Below are positions 49,682 to 57,677 of a DNA stretch of 64,000 bases, one piece after another. This DNA comes from Amycolatopsis balhimycina FH 1894 (lineage in GTDB: Bacteria > Actinomycetota > Actinomycetes > Mycobacteriales > Pseudonocardiaceae), in contig NZ_KB913037.1 of the NCBI RefSeq assembly GCF_000384295.1, positions 9,995,508-10,059,507 of the forward strand. The letters run 5' to 3'. Position numbers and translations under genes: made by a program. Every line of letters starts with the position of its first letter. Position 1 is the first letter of the stretch. The notes under the pieces are model-generated. The model ran no database searches and had not been told where the DNA came from. It was given only the letters and a program-made list of their open reading frames with translations.

Positions 49682-51190
49682 ATGAGCACTGGGGACTTCA
49701 GCCGGCGGACGCTGCTGCGCGCGGGCGGGGTGGCGGCGGCCGTGGGCATGCTGCCCGGCGTCGCGTTCGCCGACCAGCCGGGTGGGGCCGGCAGCCAGAC
49801 CCGGACCGTCACCGGCACCCTGCAACCGGACGTGCCGGACTGGTACTACCTGCCCGTCGACGTCCCGCGCGGCGTGCGGCAGATCGACGTCGTCTACTCC
49901 TACGACAAGCCCGCGGTGCCCGCCGGCACCCGCGGGAACGCCTGCGACATCGGCATGTTCGGCCCCGAGGGCCACGAACTGGGCAACGCCCGCGGCTTCC
50001 GCGGCTGGTCCGGCGGCTTCCGCGACCGGTTCTCGATCAGCGCGTCCGAAGCGACGCCCGGCTACCTCGCCGGGCCGATCGAGGCCGGCCGGTGGCACGT
50101 CATCCTCGGGCCGTACACCGTCGCGCCGCAGGGCCTGCACTACCGGGTCGACATCACGCTCACCTTCGGGCCCGGCGGCCCGCCGTTCAAGCCGAACCCG
50201 GCGCCCGAGACCGCGCCGGCCCGCGAGCGCGGCCGTGCCTGGTACCGCGGCGACAGCCACCTGCACACCGTCCACTCCGACGGCCGCCGCACACCGGAGC
50301 AGCTCGTCGCCGACGCCCGCGCCGCCGGGCTCGACTTCATCGTCTCCACCGACCACAACACGTCCAGCTCACAGCTCGTGTGGGGCGACTACGCCACCGA
50401 CGACCTGCTGATCCTCAACGGCGAAGAGGTGACGACCCGCTCCGGGCACTGGCCCGCCATAGGGCTGCCCGCCGGCACGTGGATCGACTGGCGCTACCGG
50501 GCCGGCGACCCACGGGACTTCCGGCGCTTCACCGACCAGGTCCACCGCGCGGGCGGCCTGGTCACCGCGGCGCACCCGTTCGCCGGCTGCTTCGGCTGCA
50601 CCTACGAATTCGCCTACGAGCTCGCCGACCTGGTCGAAGTCTGGAATGGCCCCTGGACCCAGGACGACGAGGCGAGCGTCATCCACTGGGACGGGCTGCT
50701 GCGCGGCGGCCGGTTCATCCCGGCGATCGGCGACTCCGACGCGCACCACCCCGACCAGCGGGTCGCGCTGCCGCACACCGTCGTCCTCGCCGACCGGCTG
50801 CGCCGCCGTGAGCTGCTGGCCGGGCTGAAGGCGGGCCGCTCGTGGCTGGCCGAGTCGGCCGCCGTGCAGCTGGACTTCACGGTCTCCGGTGGCGACGCCG
50901 GCGCGGGCATCGGCGAACGGCTGGCCGTCGGCACCGGCACGCCGGTGACCGTGAAGGCGGCCGTCAGCGGGGTGCCGGGCACCACCGTCACCTTCCTGGA
51001 CCAGCTCGGCCCGGAGCACACCGAAACCGTCGGCGACTCGGGGGTGGCCACGGTCACGTGGACGACCTACCCCCGCTACAGCCGGTGGGTGCGGGCCGAG
51101 GTCCGCCGTCCGGCCGGCGGTCCGAACACGACGGTGCCCAACGCGATGGTGGCGATGACCAACCCGATTTTCCTGGGCACCGGCCACTGA
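49682..51190 (+). CDS. Exported CehA/McbA-type PHP metallohydrolase
   Basis: A 502-residue protein with a Tat-like signal (SRRTLLRAGGVAAAVG). After a jelly-roll region comes a PHP-type metal-binding domain: DSHLHTVHSDG, STDHNT, AAHPFAG and GDSDAHH supply the His/Asp ligands. Proteins of this layout are called CehA/McbA family and hydrolyse phosphoesters or carbamates. The C-terminal 90 residues form an Ig-like domain. The ATG follows GGAGG at seven bases; another ATG upstream lacks a ribosome site. Confidence 0.85.
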   Translation: MSTGDFSRRTLLRAGGVAAAVGMLPGVAFADQPGGAGSQTRTVTGTLQPDVPDWYYLPVDVPRGVRQIDVVYSYDKPAVPAGTRGNACDIGMFGPEGHELGNARGFRGWSGGFRDRFSISASEATPGYLAGPIEAGRWHVILGPYTVAPQGLHYRVDITLTFGPGGPPFKPNPAPETAPARERGRAWYRGDSHLHTVHSDGRRTPEQLVADARAAGLDFIVSTDHNTSSSQLVWGDYATDDLLILNGEEVTTRSGHWPAIGLPAGTWIDWRYRAGDPRDFRRFTDQVHRAGGLVTAAHPFAGCFGCTYEFAYELADLVEVWNGPWTQDDEASVIHWDGLLRGGRFIPAIGDSDAHHPDQRVALPHTVVLADRLRRRELLAGLKAGRSWLAESAAVQLDFTVSGGDAGAGIGERLAVGTGTPVTVKAAVSGVPGTTVTFLDQLGPEHTETVGDSGVATVTWTTYPRYSRWVRAEVRRPAGGPNTTVPNAMVAMTNPIFLGTGH

Positions 51191-51256
51191 ACCCCCACCC
51201 GGTGCGCCGCGTCCCCTGGTTGGGCAGACTGGGGCGAACGGGTGACGGGAGACAGG

Positions 51257-52072
51257 GTGCGTGGTTGTGGCCTGAAGGTGGCCATCTTCCTGGGGGCGGT
51301 CGTCGTGCTGACCGCGGGGATCGTCGTGGCGGTGGTGCTGTCGCGCGGGTCCGTGCGGACGCCGGGGTGCACGGTGGCGCTGCCCGGGCAGAACGCGTCC
51401 GCGTACACGTTCACCCCGGAGCAGATGAACAACGCCGCGACGATCTCGGCCGTCGGGGCGAAGCTCGGCCTGCCCCCGCACGCGGCCACGATCGCGCTGG
51501 CCACGGCGTTGCAGGAGTCGAAGCTGCGCAACCTCGAGGGCGGTGACCGCGACTCGGTCGGGTTGTTCCAGCAGCGGCCCAGCCAGGGCTGGGGCACGAT
51601 CGCCCAGCTGCGCGACCCCGTCTACGCGGCGACGGAGTTCTACCAAAAGCTCGAGAAGCTCCCGGACTGGGAGACCCTGCCGATCACCGAGGCGGCGCAG
51701 GCCGTCCAGCGCTCCGGCGCCCCGGACGCCTACGCGCAGTGGGAGCCGCAGTCCCGCGCCATGGCCGCGGCCTTCAACGGCCAGTTCCCGGCCGCGCTGA
51801 CCTGCCGCAACCTGACCCTGGCCGCCCCGGCGGACCTCGCCGCGGCGGCGACGGGCGAACTGGGCGCGGCTCGCCTGAGCGGCGCGCACCCGGCGGCGCA
51901 GGGCTGGACATATGCGACCTGGCTGGTCGGCCGGGCGGCGGCGCTGGGCGTGGACAAGGTCAGCTTCGCCGGCCGGACATGGACGGCGGAGTCCGGAGCC
52001 TGGGCAGCCGACGCGGCGGCCGGCCCGGACCTCTCGGTGCACCAGACAAGCGCCGCCCAGGTCAGCGAGTAA
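51257..52072 (+). CDS. Membrane-anchored lysozyme/transglycosylase-like protein
   Basis: About 271 residues. One N-terminal hydrophobic helix (about 4-28), then a lysozyme-like domain with ATALQESKLRNL and DRDSVGLFQQRPSQGWGT, the pattern of actinobacterial SLT-like proteins in which the Glu of QESK is the catalytic acid. The C-terminal part (WTYATWLVGRAAALGV) is a separate alpha/beta module. The GTG start with GGGAG upstream was chosen over a GTG five codons earlier. Confidence 0.75.
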   Translation: MRGCGLKVAIFLGAVVVLTAGIVVAVVLSRGSVRTPGCTVALPGQNASAYTFTPEQMNNAATISAVGAKLGLPPHAATIALATALQESKLRNLEGGDRDSVGLFQQRPSQGWGTIAQLRDPVYAATEFYQKLEKLPDWETLPITEAAQAVQRSGAPDAYAQWEPQSRAMAAAFNGQFPAALTCRNLTLAAPADLAAAATGELGAARLSGAHPAAQGWTYATWLVGRAAALGVDKVSFAGRTWTAESGAWAADAAAGPDLSVHQTSAAQVSE

Positions 52073-52093
52073 CGCTCCGGCCCAAACGCCCCG

Positions 52094-52162
52094 ATGTGGC
52101 GTTGGGTGCGTCAGACGCACCGAACGCCACATTGGGTGCGCTGGACGCACCGAACGCCACAT
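52094..52162. terminator. Double palindrome between convergent genes
   Basis: First stem of 19 bp with one mismatch (ATGTGGCGTTGGGTGCGTC and its complement), then a second partial copy reusing GACGCACCGAACGCCACAT. It lies between the stops of the lysozyme-like and MFS genes, so it can terminate both. Confidence 0.75.
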
Positions 52163-52191
52163 GGGGGCGCTCGAGAGCCGGGTCAGCCTGG

Positions 52192-53400
52192 TCAGCGGGT
52201 GGCGGCGGCCCAGCGGACGGCGGGCCCCATCGTCCAGCCGGCGACCGCGAAGACCGCGCCCATGAGCAGCCAGCCCGGCAGGCCCCAGCCGACCACGACG
52301 GTGCTCAGCAGCACCGGCCCGATCGCGCGCGCCACCGACGTCCCCGTGCCGAAGAAGCCCTGGTACTGACCCTGCTTGTCCGCCGGTGCGAGGGCGAAGC
52401 CGATCTCCCAGGAGCCCGCCGACTGCAGCATTTCGCCCAGTACCTGCACGAGCGCACCCACGACCAGCACCCCGAAAGCGGTCCACGGCGAGGTGCCGAA
52501 AGCCGAAAGCGCGAAGGCGACGCAGGACGCGAGCAGGAGCACGCCGGACCGGCGGACCATCCGCGCCGCCGAGCCGATGCTCGCCGACCGGCCCGCGACG
52601 CGGACCTGCAGCAGCACCACCACGACCGTGTTGAGCACGAACAGCGCGGACACCGTCCAGCCCGGCGCGGCCGTCCGCTCGACTATCCACAGGGGAATCG
52701 CCACGCTCAGCAAGGGCATGCGCAGCAACAGGATCGCGTTGAGCACCGTCACCAGCGCGTACGGCCGGTCGCGCAGCACGGCCAGTTTCGGCTCCCCGGC
52801 GCGCGGTGCCGAGGCGCGTGGGACCGCCGGGAGCGCATACAACAGTGCCGCCGTCACCACGAAGCTCGCCGCGTCGAGCGCGAAGACCGTCAGGTACGCC
52901 GACGCCGTGTCGGCCGCCAGGGCCAGCCCGCCCAGTCCGGCGCCGACGGCGAGACCGGCGTTGCCCGCGGACTGCAGGTGCGCCCGGACGCGCGTCCGCC
53001 GCTCCGGATCGGCGAGCGCGGCCAGCAGGGCCTGGCGGGCAGCCGCCAGCCCGGTCTGGCAGCTGCCGTAGAGGCACGCGGCCAGCACGAACGGCAGGGG
53101 CGAGCGGACCGCCACGAAGGCCAGGACCGACGTGCCCGTCGCCAAGGCCAGCAGCACCGCCGAGCCGCGGGCGCCGTGGCGGTCGGCGAGGTGGCCGAGC
53201 GGCACCCCGGCGACCGAGCCGACCGCCCAGCCGAGCGTCAGGCCGAGCCCGACCTGCGCCGGTGTCAGGCCGGCGATCCGCGTGAAGAACAGCACCGAGC
53301 AGGTCAGGAACGCGCCGTCGCCGAGCGAGCCGGCCAGCTGGGCGGCGGCGAGCAGCCGGCCGGGGCGCCGGGTCGCCGGGCGTTCGAGAGTCACCGTCAT
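52192..53400 (-). CDS. MFS transporter divergent from MocR regulator
   Basis: A 402-residue 12-helix permease with the loop motif GHLADRHGARGSAV between helices 2 and 3, typical of drug-exporter-like MFS proteins. The ATG giving MTVTLERPATRR was chosen; the open frame continues 31 codons upstream into the regulatory region. The substrate is unknown. The divergent MocR-type regulator and the palindrome between them suggest a PLP- or amine-related signal. Confidence 0.82.
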   Translation of the reverse strand: MTVTLERPATRRPGRLLAAAQLAGSLGDGAFLTCSVLFFTRIAGLTPAQVGLGLTLGWAVGSVAGVPLGHLADRHGARGSAVLLALATGTSVLAFVAVRSPLPFVLAACLYGSCQTGLAAARQALLAALADPERRTRVRAHLQSAGNAGLAVGAGLGGLALAADTASAYLTVFALDAASFVVTAALLYALPAVPRASAPRAGEPKLAVLRDRPYALVTVLNAILLLRMPLLSVAIPLWIVERTAAPGWTVSALFVLNTVVVVLLQVRVAGRSASIGSAARMVRRSGVLLLASCVAFALSAFGTSPWTAFGVLVVGALVQVLGEMLQSAGSWEIGFALAPADKQGQYQGFFGTGTSVARAIGPVLLSTVVVGWGLPGWLLMGAVFAVAGWTMGPAVRWAAATR

Positions 53401-53457
53401 ACCGGTCACGTTAGGGCGAAACTTGGCCCTGTCCCAGATCCAATTACGACCAAACGC

Positions 53458-53468
53458 ATTGGGCCAAT
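53458..53468. promoter_or_regulatory. Operator-like palindrome ATTGGGCCAAT
   Basis: Perfect 11-bp palindrome between the candidate -35 and -10 of the MocR gene. Further half-sites (TTGGCCC, CCAAT, CCAAA) lie within 40 bases, the tandem arrangement usual for MocR proteins. Confidence 0.55.
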
Positions 53469-53469
53469 G

Positions 53470-53475
53470 TAGGGT
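53470..53475 (+). promoter_or_regulatory. Candidate -10 box (TAGGGT) for leaderless MocR gene
   Basis: TAGGGT followed by six bases and the ATG; fits a leaderless transcript controlled by the adjacent palindrome. Confidence 0.45.
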
Positions 53476-53481
53476 CGCGGG

Positions 53482-54903
53482 ATGGACTTCCACGTCAGCC
53501 TGGCCGGGCGTGGCGACCTCAGCGTCCGGATCTACCGGCAGCTGCGCGACGCCGTGCTGGACGGCAGGCTGCGGGCAGGCGAGCGGCTGCCGCCGACCCG
53601 GGAGCTGGCGCGGCGCCTGGCCGTTTCGCGCAACACCGTCGCGGTCGCCTACGACCGCCTGACCGCCGACGGCTTCCTGACCGGCCGCGTCGGCGCCGGG
53701 ACGTACGTCTGCGCCGAACTTCCCGCGCCGAAGCCCCGCAAGGCCGCTTCGGTGCCGGGGCCACAGCCGAAGGCGGTGTGGCGGTCGCTGCCGCCCCCGG
53801 TCGCCGCCGCGGAGCGGGCGCCGGTGTACGACTTCCGCGTCGGCATCCCCGACGCCGCGCTATTCCCGCTGGAAACCTGGCGGCGGCTGCTCGCGCGGGA
53901 GCTGCGGGACGCCGCCGGGTTCGCCCATTACGCCGATCCGGGCGGGCATCCGGGCCTGCGCGCGGCGATCGCGCGCCACGCCGGCGTCTCCCGTTCGGTG
54001 CGCGCCGACGCGGACGACGTGCTCGTCACCCAGGGCGCGCAGCAGGCTCTGGACCTGCTGTGCCGCGTGCTCCTCGAGCCCGGGGACCGGGTGGCCGTCG
54101 AAGAGCCGGGGTACCGGCTGGCGAAGCTGCTCTTCGCTTCGCACGGCGCCGAAGTCGTCGGAGTTCCGGTGGACGGCGAAGGCCTCGACGTCGCCTCGCT
54201 GCCCCCGCGGACGAAGCTGGTGTACGTCACGCCGTCACACCAGTTCCCGCTCGGCACGCCGATGTCCCTGGCGCGGCGCACGGCGCTGCTGGAGTGGGCC
54301 GGACGCGCGGACGCCGTCGTCGTCGAGGACGACTACGACAGCGAGTTCCGGTTCTCCGACCGTCCCCTGGAACCGTTGCAGAGCCTGGACCGCGCCGGGC
54401 GGGTCGCCTATGTCGGGTCGTTCTCCAAGACGCTGCTTCCCACGCTGCGCCTGGGTTTCCTGGTCGCCCCGCCGTCGCTGCGGGACGCCCTGCGCCACGC
54501 GCGGCAGCTCTCCGACTGGCACGGTGATCTGCCCGCTCAGGCCGCATTGGCCCGGTTCGTCGACGAGGGTCTGTTCGCCCGCCACCTCCGCCGCGCGACG
54601 AAGGTGTACGCGGAGCGCCACGAGCGGATCACGGCGACGCTGGAAAGCGTCTTCGCCGGCCGCTTGCGGCTGGTGCCCTCGGCGGCGGGCCTGCACCTGT
54701 GCGCCCTCGCGGACGAGGGCACCGACCTGGAGCCGATCGCCGCCCGCGCGGCGGCCGGCGGCGCGGCGGTCCAGACGCTGTCCGATCTCTGCGGCGGCTT
54801 CCCGCGGCCGGGCCTGGTCCTCGGCTACGGCTCGATCCCCCTGGACCGCATCGACGACGGCCTCGCGACGCTCGATCGCGCCTGGACCTCCCCAAGTCCG
54901 TGA
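53482..54903 (+). CDS. MocR/PdxR-type regulator (GntR domain fused to aminotransferase)
   Basis: A 473-residue protein. The GntR winged helix is at about residues 10-75 (AGERLPPTRELARRLAVSRN). The fold-type I aminotransferase domain follows, with the PLP lysine K316 in SFSKTLLPTLRLGF and the cofactor Asp/Tyr motif VEDDYDSEFRF. Family members sense PLP, GABA or related amines and act on adjacent genes. The divergent MFS is the likely target. No pdxST or gabT gene lies nearby, so the exact ligand is open. Confidence 0.9.
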   Translation: MDFHVSLAGRGDLSVRIYRQLRDAVLDGRLRAGERLPPTRELARRLAVSRNTVAVAYDRLTADGFLTGRVGAGTYVCAELPAPKPRKAASVPGPQPKAVWRSLPPPVAAAERAPVYDFRVGIPDAALFPLETWRRLLARELRDAAGFAHYADPGGHPGLRAAIARHAGVSRSVRADADDVLVTQGAQQALDLLCRVLLEPGDRVAVEEPGYRLAKLLFASHGAEVVGVPVDGEGLDVASLPPRTKLVYVTPSHQFPLGTPMSLARRTALLEWAGRADAVVVEDDYDSEFRFSDRPLEPLQSLDRAGRVAYVGSFSKTLLPTLRLGFLVAPPSLRDALRHARQLSDWHGDLPAQAALARFVDEGLFARHLRRATKVYAERHERITATLESVFAGRLRLVPSAAGLHLCALADEGTDLEPIAARAAAGGAAVQTLSDLCGGFPRPGLVLGYGSIPLDRIDDGLATLDRAWTSPSP

Positions 54904-54952
54904 ATGGCACATCGAGGGACTCTATGTCCCTCGATGTGCCATTCACGGACTT
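54894..54952. terminator. Long perfect palindrome between convergent genes
   Basis: 27-bp perfect arms (54894-54920 and 54926-54952; begins AAGTCCGTGAATGGCAC) with a five-base loop. The left arm contains the MocR stop and the right end touches the stop of the SRPBCC gene, so one hairpin closes both genes. Confidence 0.85.
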
Positions 54953-55425
54953 CACGCGGCGGCGCGAGCCTCCGCGCGGGCCTTGAGCGCCGCGAGGGTG
55001 TGTTCGATCGACCGGACGTTGTAGCCGGGCCGGTCGGCTCGTCCGGTCACGCGCGGGCCCATGAACTTCCGCACCACCCAGCTGCCGATCCGGTACCAGT
55101 TCTCGGTGACCACGCAGCCGGTCGCGCTCGGCGCCAGCACGTATTCCCAGCGGGAAACCCGCGAGCCGAACGGCGTCCGCACGTCGAAGGCGAACCGGCG
55201 GTCCGGCTCGAACGCGACCACCCGCACCCGCGTCCACCAGCTCAGCTCGCCGTTGCGGTTGCGCCCGCGGAAGCGCGCCCCGAGCGCCGGGCCGGTCTCG
55301 TCCAGCCAGCGGCCGCCGACGTTCTCCGGGCTCAGCTCGCCCATCCGCGGCAGGTCGGTGACCCACGACCACACCGTGGCGGGGGCGGCCGGGACGTCGG
55401 TGCTGCGGGAAATCGTCGGTTCCAC
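54952..55425 (-). CDS. SRPBCC / polyketide-cyclase-like protein
   Basis: A 157-residue START-like fold. N-terminus EPTISRSTDVPAAPATVWSW is the common opening of SRPBCC proteins, and the C-terminal long helix (NVRSIEHTLAALKARAEARA) closes the hydrophobic cavity. It probably binds a small lipid or aromatic ligand. The start was placed at a GTG 12 codons into the longest frame; there is no strong ribosome site for either. Confidence 0.78.
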   Translation of the reverse strand: MEPTISRSTDVPAAPATVWSWVTDLPRMGELSPENVGGRWLDETGPALGARFRGRNRNGELSWWTRVRVVAFEPDRRFAFDVRTPFGSRVSRWEYVLAPSATGCVVTENWYRIGSWVVRKFMGPRVTGRADRPGYNVRSIEHTLAALKARAEARAAA

Positions 55426-55570
55426 GTCACGACGGTGACAGTGGCGCGCCGGGTGGGGCAAGGAATCCCCGGGTTGTCCGCAGCCGAGGAGAGCTCACCC
55501 GGGAATCGCGGTTGCGACCGGGCCGTTCTGGGTACCTCGCGCGCGGAGGAGTGTCGACACGGAGGGTGCG

Positions 55571-56089
55571 GTGGTCAGCGTGATCCCGATCGAGGTCGTG
55601 GGCATGGCCGTTCCGGTGCCGGGTGAGGCACCGCTGATGCTCCTTCGCGAGCCGGAGGGCGCTCGCCGCTGGCTCGCGATCATGATCGGGTACGGCGAGG
55701 CCGAGGCCCTCGTCCGGGCCCGGGAGCAGATCGCGCAGCCGCGCCCGGGCACGATCGAGCTGCTCGGCGACGTGCTCGCGGCGTTCGGCCAGGGCCTCGC
55801 CGCGGTCGAGCTGACCGAGGTGCGGGACGGGATCTTCTACGCGGACCTCGTCCTCGCCTCCGGCACCCGCGTGTCGGCCCGCCCGAGCGACGCCGTCGCG
55901 CTGGGCCTACGCCAGGGCGCGCCGATCAGTGTCGCCGAAGAGGTGCTCGACGTCGCGTCCGTGCAGCTCGAAGTCGAGCAGGAGACCGAAGGGCCGGCCG
56001 CCGACGTGCTGGACACCGAGGCCGAGGTCGCCCAGTTCCGCGCCGAGCTCGAAGACCTGCGGCCGGAGGACTTCGGCGACCCCGGATAG
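55571..56089 (+). CDS. Bifunctional nuclease (DUF151) domain protein
   Basis: A 172-residue protein with the DUF151/BFN signature: LMLLREPEGARRWLAIMIGY near the N-terminus and GTRVSARPSDAVALGLR in the middle. Plant homologues are nucleases in defence; the bacterial function is unsettled, and in mycobacteria the family often sits near MerR regulators. The C-terminal 40 residues are acidic. GTG start with GGAGGGT upstream. Confidence 0.88.
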   Translation: MVSVIPIEVVGMAVPVPGEAPLMLLREPEGARRWLAIMIGYGEAEALVRAREQIAQPRPGTIELLGDVLAAFGQGLAAVELTEVRDGIFYADLVLASGTRVSARPSDAVALGLRQGAPISVAEEVLDVASVQLEVEQETEGPAADVLDTEAEVAQFRAELEDLRPEDFGDPG

Positions 56090-56174
56090 AAAACCGGGTG
56101 AAAATGTTCTCCCGCCCTCGATGAATCCCGGCCGCGGTGCCGGTACACCTGTCGAGACGGCCGGAGGGAGAACG

Positions 56175-57143
56175 ATGCAGGACTTCGCCGCGCGCACCGA
56201 GCCGCACCGGCGTGAGCTGCTGGCGCACTGCTACCGCATGCTCGGCTCGGTGCACGAGGCCGAGGACCTGGTGCAGGAGACCCTGGTACGCGCCTGGAAG
56301 GCGTGGGCGGGCTACGACCCGGCCCGCGCCTCGGTGCGCACCTGGCTGTACCGGATCGCCACCAACGCGTGCCTGACGGCGCTGGAAAGCCGGGCTCGGC
56401 GGCCGCTGCCGTCCGGGCTCGGCGGCGCGGCGGGCGACCCGGCCGCGCCGCTGACGCCGTCGTTCGAAATCCCCTGGCTGCAGCCGTTCCCGGACGCGCG
56501 GCTGGACGACCCCGGCCTGCGCCTGGCCCGCCGCGGCACCCTGCGGCTGGCCTTGCTGGCGGCGATGCAGACGCTGCCGCCGAAGCAGCGCGCGGTGCTG
56601 ATCCTGCGGGACGTTCTGGAGTTCAGTGCGGCGGAGGTGGCCGGGTTCCTGGACACGACACCCGCGGCCGTCAACAGCGCTCTGCAGCGCGCCCGCGCCG
56701 GGCTCGTCGGCCTGTCGGCCGACGAGGTGGCCGAACCGGACGACAGCGCGGTGGACGCGGTCCTGGACCGGTACGTGCGGGCGTTCGAACGCGCCGACGT
56801 CGCGGGCCTGGTCGAGCTGCTGACCGACGACGTCGTGATGGAGATGCCGCCGGTGCCGCTCTGGTTCCGCGGCCCGGACGCCTACGGCCGGTTCCTGGAG
56901 CGCCTGTTCGCCATGCGCGGACCCGATTGGCGGATGACGCGCACGGCGGCCAACGGCCAGCCCGCGCTGGTGGCGTACTGCCGCGACGACGCCGGGGTGC
57001 ACCGGTTGCACACGCTCCAGGTGTTCACCGTGACGGGGTCGCGGGTCGCGCACAACGTCGTGTTCGCCGATCCCGCCGTGCTGGCGGCGTTCGACCTCCC
57101 GGCGGTTCAGCCGGCGGCGCGGGCTTCCGACGGACGGCCGTAG
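56175..57143 (+). CDS. ECF RNA polymerase sigma factor with SnoaL-like C-terminus
   Basis: A 322-residue sigma factor. Region 2 is at about residues 5-75 (HCYRMLGSVHEAEDLVQETL, TWLYRIATNACL), and region 4 at about 130-190 (LPPKQRAVLILRDVLEFSAA). A SnoaL/NTF2-like domain follows from about 200, as in the SigX5/SigG type (TIGR02960). That extra domain can regulate sigma activity in place of an anti-sigma factor. ATG with GGAGGGAG upstream. The last 37 bases overlap the convergent DUF2087 gene. Confidence 0.88.
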   Translation: MQDFAARTEPHRRELLAHCYRMLGSVHEAEDLVQETLVRAWKAWAGYDPARASVRTWLYRIATNACLTALESRARRPLPSGLGGAAGDPAAPLTPSFEIPWLQPFPDARLDDPGLRLARRGTLRLALLAAMQTLPPKQRAVLILRDVLEFSAAEVAGFLDTTPAAVNSALQRARAGLVGLSADEVAEPDDSAVDAVLDRYVRAFERADVAGLVELLTDDVVMEMPPVPLWFRGPDAYGRFLERLFAMRGPDWRMTRTAANGQPALVAYCRDDAGVHRLHTLQVFTVTGSRVAHNVVFADPAVLAAFDLPAVQPAARASDGRP

Positions 57144-57586
57144 GCGCCGCCGTCGTTGCTCCGCTGCAGCAGGCCTTCGTCGATGAGGTAGCGGCGCAGC
57201 GTCGCGTGGTCGTCGTGGACCATCGACAGCTTTTCGCGGACGTCCTGCTCGGTGTAGAGCCGCCCGGGCTCGAACCGCTCGGCGAGGTGGGCGAGCAGCA
57301 GCTGCCGTCGCTTGCCCGAGTGCGGGATCGTGACGAGCCGGCCGCGGCTGAACAAACTGTCGAGCGGGTCCACCGGCGCTTTGGCGAGCGCGTCGCGGAA
57401 CACCTCGGGCACGGCCCGGTAGTGGTCTTCGGTCACGGTGACCAGCCCGGCGTCGGCCAGCCGCTTAGCGAGCTTGGCCGGGACACCGGCGGCCGGGAGT
57501 CCTTCGGGCGCGGCGCAGATGCGGGCGAACAGGTGCAGGCGATCGGCGTCCGCGAGGGCGGAGACCAGCGCTTCCGGTGCGGCCAT
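57107..57586 (-). CDS. DUF2087 domain protein
   Basis: A 159-residue protein. The N-terminal half looks like a winged-helix domain (ARICAAPEGLPAAGVPAKLA), and the C-terminal half carries the DUF2087 signature (KRRQLLLAHLAERFEPGRLY, DDHATLRRYLIDEGLL). Such proteins are probably DNA- or RNA-binding regulators. The 3' ends of this gene and the sigma-factor gene overlap by 37 bases on opposite strands. The start is the ATG MAAPEALVSA. Confidence 0.82.
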   Translation of the reverse strand: MAAPEALVSALADADRLHLFARICAAPEGLPAAGVPAKLAKRLADAGLVTVTEDHYRAVPEVFRDALAKAPVDPLDSLFSRGRLVTIPHSGKRRQLLLAHLAERFEPGRLYTEQDVREKLSMVHDDHATLRRYLIDEGLLQRSNDGGAYGRPSEARAAG

Positions 57587-57665
57587 GGTGCCCGACCGTA
57601 CCGGTCGTCCTGCCCGGGGTGAACCCGGTTTCGCGGACCGGGCGCACGGTTCCCCGGCGGTCCAG

Positions 57666-57671
57666 TAGGTT
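57666..57671 (+). promoter_or_regulatory. Candidate -10 box (TAGGTT) for the FAAL operon
   Basis: TAGGTT is followed by six bases and the GTG of the FAAL gene, fitting a leaderless operon transcript. Confidence 0.4.
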
Positions 57672-57677
57672 GCCACC

